From Veillonella_A intestinalis (GTDB taxonomy: Bacteria; Bacillota; Negativicutes; Veillonellales; Veillonellaceae), in assembly GCF_943192895.1 (NCBI RefSeq), contig NZ_CALPCB010000006.1, positions 62,001 to 126,000 on the forward strand: a stretch of DNA of 64,000 nt. The letters are read 5' to 3'. The position numbers were made by a program, and so were the translations under genes. Shown here in pieces: positions 42,805-51,385 of the stretch (its first letter is position 1; the number at the start of each line of letters is the position of its first letter). A model generated the notes under the pieces. It was given only the letters and a program-made list of their open reading frames with translations. It had not been told where the DNA came from and made no database searches.

Positions 42805-42871
42805 AAAATTAATATAGTCAAAAAGAGAGATTTTATTATATAGTATATACAGTAAGTGCAAGGAGGTAATC

Positions 42872-43369
42872 ATGACAGATCAAGACTATATGCAAGAGGC
42901 CCTTGTTGAAGCCCGTAAAGCCTATGAATTAGGCGAAATTCCTATAGGAGCCATCATTGTAAAAGATGATACAATTATTTCACGACACCATAATCGCCGA
43001 GAATTAGATCATGATGCCACGGCTCATGCTGAAATTTTAGTCATTCGTAAGGCCTGTGAAATACTTGATCGTTGGCGGTTGACCGGTTGCACTCTTTATG
43101 TTACTATAGAGCCATGTCCGATGTGCGCTGGTGCCATTATTAACAGTCGAATTGACCGTGTTGTCTATGGCAGTAGTGATTACAAAGGAGGCGCTGTAGA
43201 ATCTTTATTTAATGTACTCACACATCCTGGATTAAATCATGAGCCAGATATTTTAAGTGGTGTATTAGCTGATGAATGCAGTCAAATAATGAAAGATTTT
43301 TTCAAAGAGCGTCGTAAAAAACGGAGAAGTACCCAAGAGGCTGAAGGGTCCGCACTCGAAATGCGGTAG
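42872..43369 (+). CDS. tadA: tRNA adenosine(34) deaminase
   Basis: 165 aa. Zinc-deaminase motifs HAEILVIRKAC (H, catalytic E) near residue 52 and TIEPCPMCAGAIINSRI near 81. It deaminates A34 of tRNA-Arg(ACG) to inosine. AAGGAGG precedes the ATG. The last 15 codons (RSTQEAEGSALEMR) are read from the tRNA-Ser gene, and the stop lies in its anticodon arm. So the last part of the protein is a by-product of overlap. Confidence 0.95.
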   Translation: MTDQDYMQEALVEARKAYELGEIPIGAIIVKDDTIISRHHNRRELDHDATAHAEILVIRKACEILDRWRLTGCTLYVTIEPCPMCAGAIINSRIDRVVYGSSDYKGGAVESLFNVLTHPGLNHEPDILSGVLADECSQIMKDFFKERRKKRRSTQEAEGSALEMR

Positions 43370-43414
43370 GTCGGCAAAACCGGCGCGGGGGTTCAAATCC
43401 CTCCTTCTCCGCCA
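43323..43414 (+). tRNA. tRNA-Ser(CGA)
   Basis: Class II tRNA. Acceptor stem GGAGAAG / CTTCTCC, discriminator G and encoded CCA. Anticodon stem CCGCA / TGCGG with loop CTCGAAA gives anticodon CGA, reading UCG. A long variable arm (GTCGGCAAAACCGGC) and T-arm GGGGGTTCAAATCCCTC complete it. Its first 47 bases overlap the tadA coding region on the same strand, so the tRNA must be cut from the tadA transcript or start from an internal promoter. Confidence 0.96.
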
Positions 43415-43672
43415 TCTATGTACCGTATTTTTCGATTAATTCCAATAATAATCAAACCTCTTACAATACTAGGTAACATCTAGTATCATAAGAGGTTTTT
43501 CTTTTTGTCAAATCATTAGAAATTAGCCATAGTTTTCAACTTTTTCCGTCTAATTACCGTCTTAAATTTGATTTATAACTGTTCATTCAGGTTTGATTTA
43601 TAACGCTTGCAATATAATCTTTCAACCCAGTAAATACAAGGCTTTATACGAGAAAACTAGTTTCCGTCTAAC
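43415..43672. repeat. tRNA downstream region with direct repeats
   Basis: Apart from the terminator at 43454-43507, the region shows two direct repeats: TTTCCGTCTAA at 43543-43553 and 43661-43671, and TTTGATTTATAAC twice about 26 bases apart near 43570. No gene is visible. Confidence 0.5.
43454..43507 (+). terminator. Terminator after tRNA-Ser
   Basis: Outer AAACCTCTTA / TAAGAGGTTT stem and inner ATACTAG / CTAGTAT, followed by TTTCTTTTT. Confidence 0.9.
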
Positions 43673-44425
43673 CTATTTAAAGCTCTTAATATAGTTCTCA
43701 AACACTGGCGTAAATGCCTTACGTTCTACATCAGAAGTCACCATTATATAGGCTACTGGATTAGGCTCTTTTAAAATCATAGCCCCTTGTACATAAAATG
43801 GCAACTCAACGCCTTGCGCATTTACGAATAAACGGGTACCTGCTGTATATGTAGGATACTGTGTACCTTTTAATTCTGTCCAAGGTGTTTGATTTTCCAT
43901 ATCAACGGTTATATTCATACTTGGCGAATTAACAGCGCCATTTTGCAAAGTCCCTTGTAAAAACTTATTGACCTGTTGTTCACTTTGAAGCCACATAGTA
44001 TTAATCATTGGCAACTGTTCTTTTACGAAAGCTGGATTTAATAGAGCAGAAAAGCCCTTTGTATTTTCTTGTGTTAACTCCATAGTAAATACATTAGCCG
44101 TTTTTAAAGATTTTTTATCTTTCAACTGCCACTGATAAGCATCAACCGCTTCACCTAATTTAAAATCCTTATTTTGAATTGCTTTCCCAGTTTCTTTAGT
44201 TGCTGTTTTTTCTATTAAATCAATATAACCTGGGATAAAAATACTATTTGATAAGCGGCTTACTGTTACATTACTTGGTAAATTAGCGGTACCTCCAATT
44301 ACTTTCTGTGCTACCACTTTGCTATTAGTATTCGCTGACAAACTAGCTGCATTAACAGCTGGCACCGTACTAACTACCCCAACTAAGCAAGTAGCTGTTA
44401 GTGCCCATTTTTTCCATTGTTTCAT
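43673..44425 (-). CDS. Secreted protein, cassette member A (copy 1), unknown
   Basis: 250 aa with signal peptide (LTATCLVGVVSTVPAVNAAS). Strong homologue of 45583-46449: shared VTVSRLSNSIFIPGYIDLIEK, DAYQWQLKD, LNPAFVKEQLPMINTMWLQS, QTPWTEL and EPNPVAYIMVTSDVERKAF. The predicted end, a strand followed by VFENYIKSFK, faintly recalls PsbP/DcrB-like proteins, but this is only a guess. Fourth and last gene of the secreted operon; 12 bases after copy B. Family not recognised. Confidence 0.65.
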   Translation of the reverse strand: MKQWKKWALTATCLVGVVSTVPAVNAASLSANTNSKVVAQKVIGGTANLPSNVTVSRLSNSIFIPGYIDLIEKTATKETGKAIQNKDFKLGEAVDAYQWQLKDKKSLKTANVFTMELTQENTKGFSALLNPAFVKEQLPMINTMWLQSEQQVNKFLQGTLQNGAVNSPSMNITVDMENQTPWTELKGTQYPTYTAGTRLFVNAQGVELPFYVQGAMILKEPNPVAYIMVTSDVERKAFTPVFENYIKSFK

Positions 44426-44436
44426 TAATAAGCCCC

Positions 44437-45570
44437 CTATTTTAATTGTAAGATTCTTTCAAATTGTTGTTGCCAAAATTCGCCATCCGCATCATTAGCC
44501 ATTACAATTGTAATAATCGGCCCAGTTGCTTCATAACGAATCATAGAAAAGCCTGCTGTTGGCACTTGATAGCCATCATAGATTATATTAGAACGCTGAT
44601 GATTAAATACAAGTTTACCTAACGCCGTATTTTCCTTAATTTGCGGCACCGCATTAGCAGATAAGTTTTCTATTTTCATAGTTTTCAAAGTGGCTTCTTG
44701 TAAAGCTTGAACTTGAGTCATAAACTCTTTTTGTTCAGGTTTTACCCCTTGCATATCAAGACCACCCACAGCTTGTTGGTTCGCAAAACTTTGAGAAAAC
44801 TGTTGCATTATCTGCATTGCATAGATATCTGAACTACCTAAATTTTTACCATTGGCAATCTTTTCACGATTTTGAATCTCAGACCAACGATATAATTCAT
44901 TTGGATGATAACCTACTCGTTTATTTTGGTAAAAATCATCATATTGTTTTAATTCAGCCTGTAAAGTTTGCACAGCTTCCTTATTATTATCTTTTTCAGC
45001 AGCCTCTATCATCTGCAAAATCACCTTACGACTCAACTGATAGCCTTCTTCGCTATACACAATGGAATCAGGCTCTAACTGAACTTCAATTCCATAGGCC
45101 ACATGATGAGCCTCAGCATCCTGTGCTTGAAACTGATACAGATTAAGATTTTTAATTGTATTTTTATTATATTCAGTCAAGATAGGCACATCTAAATTAT
45201 CCTTTTGCGCCAAGCTACGTATAACCTGTGCGTACTGAACATTATACAAATCTATAATTTTACCATACAAGGATGGATCTGCCATATTAGCTTCCACCGT
45301 TTTCTTTAAGTCAAATACTTTAACCGTATTTCCTAAAGCGATTTGCTTACCATCCGTAGTCTGCCAAACATGGCTTCTCGTATCTATAGCTGTAACTGGC
45401 GCCAACGAGCTAGCATTTATGGTTTCAAAGTTGCCAGTTAAGACTGGCTTATTTTGAGACTGCCCATTAATAACAGTTGTATCAGCAGAAGCAGCGGCAC
45501 TAGTATTCGCCAAAACTCCCACACCAATAGCAAGTGCTAATAGGAATTGCCGTTTATTTTTTAATTTCAT
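44437..45570 (-). CDS. Secreted protein, cassette member B (copy 1), unknown
   Basis: 377 aa with signal peptide (LLALAIGVGVLANTSAAASA). Homologous to the longer 46463-47791 protein: VFDLKKTVEANM, LNLYQFQAQDAEAHHVAYGIEV and a C-terminal YQVPTAGFSMIRYEATGPIITIVMAND. The middle part is helical and Q/E-rich (LQMIEAAEKDNNKEAVQTLQ). The C-terminal pattern resembles that of the A proteins, so A and B may share a fold. Function unknown. Third gene of the operon. Confidence 0.65.
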   Translation of the reverse strand: MKLKNKRQFLLALAIGVGVLANTSAAASADTTVINGQSQNKPVLTGNFETINASSLAPVTAIDTRSHVWQTTDGKQIALGNTVKVFDLKKTVEANMADPSLYGKIIDLYNVQYAQVIRSLAQKDNLDVPILTEYNKNTIKNLNLYQFQAQDAEAHHVAYGIEVQLEPDSIVYSEEGYQLSRKVILQMIEAAEKDNNKEAVQTLQAELKQYDDFYQNKRVGYHPNELYRWSEIQNREKIANGKNLGSSDIYAMQIMQQFSQSFANQQAVGGLDMQGVKPEQKEFMTQVQALQEATLKTMKIENLSANAVPQIKENTALGKLVFNHQRSNIIYDGYQVPTAGFSMIRYEATGPIITIVMANDADGEFWQQQFERILQLK

Positions 45571-45582
45571 AAATTCTCCCTC

Positions 45583-46449
45583 TTATAACTCTTGAATGAA
45601 CTGTACAAAACGAGGTGCAAAGACCTCCTTTTCTACATCCGATGTAACTAATACATAAGCCACTGGATTTGGTTCCGTCAATACGACAGCACCTTGCAAG
45701 TAATATGGCAATTCTAGCCCATTAGCACCAGCAAAGAAACGAGTGCTTGCCATGTAGGCTGGATGGGTACTATGCGGTAATCGAGCCCATGGAGTTTGAT
45801 CTTTCAACTCTGCTTTAGTATAAGCAAATGCAGATGCACCACTATTCATGGCTAATTCTTGCACTTTTTTATATAATTTACCATCACTTTGTAGCCATTG
45901 TGCATTTAAAGCAGGTAATTGACTATCAATAAATTCCTTATGTGCTAAATTAGATAAGCCCTTTGTCGTTTCTGGCGTCAATACTAATCCAAATACGGTA
46001 GCCGTCTTACGACCATCACTATCTTTTAATTGCCATTGATATACATCAGCTTTTTCACCAAGCCGATAGTCATTCATATAACGTAATTGTTTTTGTTGCC
46101 GTTCGTAAGCTTTTAAACTAGCTTCCCGCTCTTCACCGATTAATAACTTATTATCTTCCCAACTTCGTAACTGTGGCCCTCTAGCAATGTCTTCTTGTAA
46201 TCCTTTTTCAATGAATTCAGCAAAAACTGGTACAAGAACGGTATCTGACAATCGGCGAATTGTTACATCTCTAGGTACTGTAATAGCCCCTTTATGGCCT
46301 AGCACTTCAACAGCTCCATCACTAATATAACTGGTTGTTACAGCTTGTGAGGTTGTACTCATTGTATTTTGGCTAGCTGCTTGTCCATAAAAAGGTATGC
46401 TAGCTACTAATAACGTGGCCACTAGTGCACTTCGTTTCCAAAAATTCAT
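45583..46449 (-). CDS. Secreted protein, cassette member A' (copy 2), unknown
   Basis: 288 aa from ATG 46449, chosen for AAGGAGG eight bases upstream; nine in-frame codons lie further up. Signal peptide (ALVATLLVASIPFYGQAAS). Homologous to member A throughout, with an extra 40-residue insert (QLRSWEDNKLLIGEEREASL) before the shared VYQWQLKDSD region. Second gene of the operon. Confidence 0.65.
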   Translation of the reverse strand: MNFWKRSALVATLLVASIPFYGQAASQNTMSTTSQAVTTSYISDGAVEVLGHKGAITVPRDVTIRRLSDTVLVPVFAEFIEKGLQEDIARGPQLRSWEDNKLLIGEEREASLKAYERQQKQLRYMNDYRLGEKADVYQWQLKDSDGRKTATVFGLVLTPETTKGLSNLAHKEFIDSQLPALNAQWLQSDGKLYKKVQELAMNSGASAFAYTKAELKDQTPWARLPHSTHPAYMASTRFFAGANGLELPYYLQGAVVLTEPNPVAYVLVTSDVEKEVFAPRFVQFIQEL

Positions 46450-46462
46450 AACTATATCCTCC

Positions 46463-47791
46463 TTATTGAATTCCATAGGTTGCTTTTAATTGTTTTTCCC
46501 AATAATTAAAATCCCCATCATTCGTAACTAAGAAGGTAAATATAGGGCCTTCTTTTTCATAGCGAATCAAATTAATATTCCCTACAGGGATTTCATAACT
46601 ATCAAAGGTAAGGGCCATACGACTATCTGAATATAACATCGTTCCTATATGAGAATTAACAGTTTTTATATCGCCCAATGTATCGGCATGGATGCCTGAG
46701 GTGGCGAAGAATTTCTGTAAACCTTCCCGAATCTTACCACTCATGATTAATTTTTCTTTAGCTCGTTCATTGCTCTGCGCCTCTTTAGCTAATTCTTTTT
46801 CATGATTTGCTAAATCGGCTACCATAGCGTTAACGAATTTATTTTTATATAAATTGAAAAATGCATTAAACGCCACTGGATCTTGCGAAGTTTTTACTGC
46901 TTGATAGCCCTCAATAGTTGCTTTGCGGAAACTATTTGGTTCATACGTAGTTGGATACGGTGCTAACCACGCTTCGTTTTCTGCCAATACGGACTTATTA
47001 AATTCTTTCATGAACTGCCAGGTATGAGGCATTTTGTCAGTATCACTGGATGAGCCAAATGTAGCAATATCAGATACATCACCAACAAAACCCGTAGCTT
47101 GCTGTGCAGATTGCAAAGAATCTAATAAGTTAACACCACTGCCACGTACAGCTGTACTCGAAGTCATCGACCCATCGACTTCTTTTTCAAGGAACTCCCA
47201 TAAAGCTTTCGTTAATCGTAATTCAGCTCGTTCCCCTTGAATATAGTCTTTACCTAAAGCTAGATCAACTACATATGCCGTATGAACACCTTTTTCATCT
47301 TCCCCACGTAATTGATACGCATTCCAATCTCGGAAAATCTCACCTTGGAAGTTTTTTAATTCTGGCACATTAACTTCTTTAGTTTTGGCTAATTCACGAA
47401 TATCATTTACATATTCATCGTTAAATTCCTTAGCTGAAAGAAAAGCCGTTCCATCTATCATGCCTTGAGGTGTTATCATACGTTTTAAATCAAATACAGT
47501 CACGCCCTGAGGTGTATTCAATCTCTTATTATCTACAGTAGTAAATACAGGACTTACCAATACAGGCTGAATCCCACTATTCATAGACAAGGCCGTAGCC
47601 TGATTTGTAGCGGTTTCACTAGCTGGTTCTATCGTTTTATCAACCTTCTCTTTCGAGGCTTGTGAGGCTTCACTTACGGCATATACCATTCCTAGCGTAG
47701 CCGTATTTACTTCGGCCCCTTGCACAACCGTGCCAATACTACTTCCTAAGAGAGCGGCCATTACTAACCCATATATATGTTTTCGTTGCAT
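46463..47791 (-). CDS. Secreted protein, cassette member B' (copy 2), unknown
   Basis: 442 aa from ATG 47791 (AAAGGAG 8 bases upstream; a GTG three codons earlier is an alternative). Signal peptide (IYGLVMAALLGSSIGTVVQGAE). Shares with member B the VFDLKR, NAYQLRGEDEKGVHTAYVVDLAL and FDSYEIPVGNINLIRYEKEGPIFTFLVTND regions, but has a longer polar N-terminus and a larger helical middle. First gene of the four-gene operon. An AT-rich 110-base gap with TATACT/TATAAT-like boxes precedes it. Confidence 0.65.
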   Translation of the reverse strand: MQRKHIYGLVMAALLGSSIGTVVQGAEVNTATLGMVYAVSEASQASKEKVDKTIEPASETATNQATALSMNSGIQPVLVSPVFTTVDNKRLNTPQGVTVFDLKRMITPQGMIDGTAFLSAKEFNDEYVNDIRELAKTKEVNVPELKNFQGEIFRDWNAYQLRGEDEKGVHTAYVVDLALGKDYIQGERAELRLTKALWEFLEKEVDGSMTSSTAVRGSGVNLLDSLQSAQQATGFVGDVSDIATFGSSSDTDKMPHTWQFMKEFNKSVLAENEAWLAPYPTTYEPNSFRKATIEGYQAVKTSQDPVAFNAFFNLYKNKFVNAMVADLANHEKELAKEAQSNERAKEKLIMSGKIREGLQKFFATSGIHADTLGDIKTVNSHIGTMLYSDSRMALTFDSYEIPVGNINLIRYEKEGPIFTFLVTNDGDFNYWEKQLKATYGIQ

Positions 47792-47909
47792 CTCACACAC
47801 TCCTTTGCGGCTAATTAAAATTTGCTATATAATTAGTATATAACTAAAACGTATAATTTTCATGAATTATATAAATACTTAAATTTTCATACTTTCCCTG
47901 AAACGTAAT

Positions 47910-49376
47910 TTACTCATGATGATTACGTTTTACTTTTTGCAATAATAATTCTTGTTTTAACTCATGAAGTTTATGGCTAATATTCACTTTCACTACTGGC
48001 GGACGATTTAAACGCAAGTATTCAGGCCATAATAATTTAATCTGCTCATTCGCATAACTTACAATATCAGGTAAACTTGGCAAATCATAAACCAATTCGC
48101 CCTTTTCAAAAATCGGCACTAATAAATCGACTACATCAAAACTATTCGCTTCTAAATGAGTACATTTCCATGGATACATAGGATTTTCAAAAGTATATGG
48201 CTTCGTTGTATCTATCGTTTCATCAATCAAACAAATCAAATCGCCAATCAATTTGCGATTACGCCGATTAATAAGACGTAATACCTTTTTACAACCAGGA
48301 TTGGTCACTTTTTCGATATTATCGGAAAACTTCATAGTTGGCATAAATTGACCATCTTCATTCCACTGCCCAGCCAATTTATACACACCGCCTAAAGCAG
48401 AGGTACCATCAGCGGTAATGAGTTTTGTCCCTACGCCCCACGAGGTAATGGCACTATGTTGACTTTTCAAATCAGCAATGCGATGTTCATCTAAGTCATT
48501 AGACGCAAAAATAGTGGCATCTTCAAAACCTGCGTCTTTTAACATTTGAAAAGCTTCTTGGGATAGATATGATAAATCACCACTATCTAAGCGAATACCA
48601 TACCCCTTAGGCATTGTACCGCCACGGCGTTCTTTAACCTCTTTAAATACTTGAATTGCATTAGGTACCCCTTGTTGTAAGGTATCATACGTATCCACTA
48701 ATAAAACTAACATATTTTCGTATTGAGCCGCATACGAACGAAAGGCCGTCAATTCATCAGGAAAACTCATAATCCAACTATGAGCCATGGTACCTACAGG
48801 CTTAATGCCATATTGAGCGGCCGAATACACATTACTCGTACCATTAAAACCACCAATAATAGAGGCACGCGCACCATATACGGCTGCATTTGTGCCTTGC
48901 GCGCGACGCATACCAAATTCAGCTAAGCTATCATTACCAGCAACACTACGAATACGGCGCGCTTTGGTGGCAATTAAAGACTCATGATTCAAATACATGG
49001 ATAGCGGTGTCTCGATAAGCATAGCTTCATCTTTAGGGGCTTCAATGCGAACTAACACTTCTCCAGGAAATACAATAGATCCTTCTGGTGCAGCATATAC
49101 TGTACCAGTAAAACGAAACTCTTTTAAATATTCTAAAAAATCGTCTTCAAACAAACCTGTTTTTCGTAAATACGCAATATCTTCTTCATTGAACGATAGA
49201 TGTTTTAAATAATCAATGACATGCTCTAACCCAGCGACTACCGTATACGCACCATTAAATGGATTTTTACGATAAAAACGGTCAAATACGCAAGGTGTAC
49301 GATGTAAATTTTCTTTAAATAAGCCTTGCATCATGGTGAATTGATATAAATCTGTCAGTAACGCTTTACTAATCAC
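47910..49376 (-). CDS. pncB: Nicotinate phosphoribosyltransferase
   Basis: 488 aa from GTG 49376, with GAGGA eight bases before it; the longer reading frame has no site. MISKALLTDLYQFTMMQG start, FDRFYRKNPF, EFGMRRAQG, GGFNGTSNVYSA, GTMAHSWIMSFP and IRLDSGDLSYLS all match the family. It makes nicotinate mononucleotide for NAD salvage. Monocistronic. Confidence 0.95.
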   Translation of the reverse strand: MISKALLTDLYQFTMMQGLFKENLHRTPCVFDRFYRKNPFNGAYTVVAGLEHVIDYLKHLSFNEEDIAYLRKTGLFEDDFLEYLKEFRFTGTVYAAPEGSIVFPGEVLVRIEAPKDEAMLIETPLSMYLNHESLIATKARRIRSVAGNDSLAEFGMRRAQGTNAAVYGARASIIGGFNGTSNVYSAAQYGIKPVGTMAHSWIMSFPDELTAFRSYAAQYENMLVLLVDTYDTLQQGVPNAIQVFKEVKERRGGTMPKGYGIRLDSGDLSYLSQEAFQMLKDAGFEDATIFASNDLDEHRIADLKSQHSAITSWGVGTKLITADGTSALGGVYKLAGQWNEDGQFMPTMKFSDNIEKVTNPGCKKVLRLINRRNRKLIGDLICLIDETIDTTKPYTFENPMYPWKCTHLEANSFDVVDLLVPIFEKGELVYDLPSLPDIVSYANEQIKLLWPEYLRLNRPPVVKVNISHKLHELKQELLLQKVKRNHHE

Positions 49377-49499
49377 GATAAATTCCTCATCTCTGCATAA
49401 TCTAATATAGTAATAATTTACAAGCACTACTATTTAAGCTACAATTGTTAGTGCCTATCCTTATATAATTCTATGTTTATAGAAAGGAATCCTCTTTTT

Positions 49500-50393
49500 A
49501 TGTTACAGGCTCGCTTATGTTTATTACTGACTGCCTTTGTTTGGGGCTCCACATTTGTAGCCCAGCGCTTAGCTTCTGATTTAGTAGGTCCACATACATA
49601 TAATGCAACACGCTTTTTGTTAGGTGTATTAACTGTTAGTCCCTTACTAATTTTTATGAAACAAAGTGCACCGCCACAAAAAGCTAAGGTTTCTATTATA
49701 TGGATTTCTTTATTATTGGGCTTTTTACTATTCTTAGGCGCCAGTTTACAACAATATGCTATCGCCTATACTACGGCCTCTAAAGCAGCCTTTCTTACGG
49801 CGCTTTATATTGTAATTGTACCTACCATCGGCCTTTTTATAGGGCAACAAATTAGCTTGCTCGCCTTAGCCGGCGTACTATGCTCAGTCATTGGGGCCGC
49901 CTTATTAAGTTTAAAAGAAAGTTTTATCCCCTCCTATGGAGATGGTATAATTTTAATCTCTACCCTCTTCTGGGCCTTACATATTGTCGTATTAAGTAAA
50001 GTCACCAAACAGTATAATCCCTTTAAACTAGCTATGGGGCAATTTTTTGGGTGCGCTTTATTTTCAGGCATCGCCGCCCTTTTATCTGAGCCATTTTCTT
50101 GGACAATTATTGAAAATTCGTGGCTCTTTATTGCTTGGGGCGGCATTCTATCCGCTGGTCTAGGCTTTACAGGCCAACTCTTAGGACAACGCCAATTACC
50201 AGCAACCCAAGCCTCCCTCATTATGAGCCTTGAAATCGTATTTGCTGGTGTTATGGGCTATTTTATTTTAGGTGAACGCCTTAATTATCAAGAAATATGG
50301 GGACTTATTGCTATGTGTACAGGTGTCTTATTAGCACAACTCCCTTGTCCCCCTTCTTTACATATTGGTCCCCTTTGTCGTCGAAAGGAGTAA
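49500..50393 (+). CDS. EamA/DMT-family transporter
   Basis: 297 aa from ATG 49500 (AAAGGA 11 bases upstream; ATG 49473 overlaps no site). Ten hydrophobic helices with two EamA repeats (FVWGSTFVAQRLASDLVGP and ATQASLIMSLEIVFAGVMGYFILGE). Exporter of metabolites or amino acids by family; substrate unknown. Stops 6 bases before menA. Confidence 0.85.
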   Translation: MLQARLCLLLTAFVWGSTFVAQRLASDLVGPHTYNATRFLLGVLTVSPLLIFMKQSAPPQKAKVSIIWISLLLGFLLFLGASLQQYAIAYTTASKAAFLTALYIVIVPTIGLFIGQQISLLALAGVLCSVIGAALLSLKESFIPSYGDGIILISTLFWALHIVVLSKVTKQYNPFKLAMGQFFGCALFSGIAALLSEPFSWTIIENSWLFIAWGGILSAGLGFTGQLLGQRQLPATQASLIMSLEIVFAGVMGYFILGERLNYQEIWGLIAMCTGVLLAQLPCPPSLHIGPLCRRKE

Positions 50394-50399
50394 GTATTG

Positions 50400-51296
50400 A
50401 TGACATTTTCACAATTGTATCGACTAGCTCGACCTCGTACCTTAACGGCTGCTTTTAGCCCCGTCATTTTGGGCGCTACCTTTGCTAGCACAATGCATCC
50501 CCAAGCACAAAGTACGGCTTTGAGTATATTCTATACGCTTTTAATTTTAATTTGTGTCATGAGTGCCCAAATCGCCGCTAATATTTGGAATGAATATTTT
50601 GATTTCAAATCAGGCCTTGATCTAAATCAAGCGGCTGGCAATAGTGGAACCATAGTACGAGAAGGCATTTCACCGCTTCAAGTTAAACGCTTAGGCTATA
50701 TTTTTACCATCACCCCCATTATCTTAGGCATCATATTAGCCGCCCAAGTATCTTGGTGGCTTATTCCCGCTGGTACTGTCTGTATCTTAATTAGTCTCTT
50801 TTATTCAGGCGGACCTAAACCTATCTCTCGAACACCATACGGTGAATTAGCTTCTGGTGTTGCCATGGGCTTTGCTATTGTCTATATCACAGCCTATACC
50901 TGGACAGGCACTTTGTTTTGGGATTTCTTAATTCCTGCCATACCTTCCACTATTTTAATTGGGAACATCATGATGACTAATAATTTACGAGATTTCAGTA
51001 ATGATAAAGCCCATGGACGTCGTACCTTAGTCATTCTCCTCGGCAAAGATGAAGGCATTCGCCTACTGCGAGCTTTGTTTGTATTCTGTGTTATTTGGCT
51101 ACTGCTATGGGCCCTTTTAGACAAACTGCCTTATGCTACATTATTAGGCGCCCTTGCTTTGATCCCCGCTTTTAAAAGCTCGGTTATCTTAGCGCGCTAC
51201 GCCGATGTAGTAAAAATGAATGAAGCCATGAAATTTACCTCCATTAGCGTAACCATATATCACGTATTAGTAAGTGTAGGTCTGTTAATTGGATAA
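50400..51296 (+). CDS. menA: UbiA-family prenyltransferase, probable MenA
   Basis: 298 aa from ATG 50400 (AAAGGAG upstream). About eight membrane helices. First aspartate-rich motif NIWNEYFDFKSGLD and second DFSNDKAHGRRTL. It attaches a polyprenyl chain to 1,4-dihydroxy-2-naphthoate in menaquinone synthesis. No other men gene is in the window. Confidence 0.85.
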   Translation: MTFSQLYRLARPRTLTAAFSPVILGATFASTMHPQAQSTALSIFYTLLILICVMSAQIAANIWNEYFDFKSGLDLNQAAGNSGTIVREGISPLQVKRLGYIFTITPIILGIILAAQVSWWLIPAGTVCILISLFYSGGPKPISRTPYGELASGVAMGFAIVYITAYTWTGTLFWDFLIPAIPSTILIGNIMMTNNLRDFSNDKAHGRRTLVILLGKDEGIRLLRALFVFCVIWLLLWALLDKLPYATLLGALALIPAFKSSVILARYADVVKMNEAMKFTSISVTIYHVLVSVGLLIG

Positions 51297-51304
51297 AAAA
51301 ATAT

Positions 51305-51359
51305 AAAAGAGCTGTAACAAAGCGGCGGATAAACGCCATCTTTTGTTACAGCTCTTTTT
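51305..51359. terminator. Terminator between menA and amidohydrolase genes
   Basis: AAAAGAGCTGTAACAAA / TTTGTTACAGCTCTTTT arms with an inner GCGG-type stem. Bidirectional. Confidence 0.92.
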
Positions 51360-51385
51360 GTAGATAAATCAGTGTTTGATGAATA

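Larger units (their letters stand above)
42463..42871. other. 409-base gene-free regulatory region
   Basis: Divergent region between the small secreted gene and tadA. It holds, from left to right, a long imperfect hairpin near a T-run (minus strand), a set of TTCACA-like direct repeats, a CATGAAT/ATTCATG inverted repeat (42640-42664) and a row of TATAAATAA-type repeats. The last 50 bases carry the tadA promoter (TATAGT near 42838) and AAGGAGG. No small ORF looks real. Confidence 0.6.
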
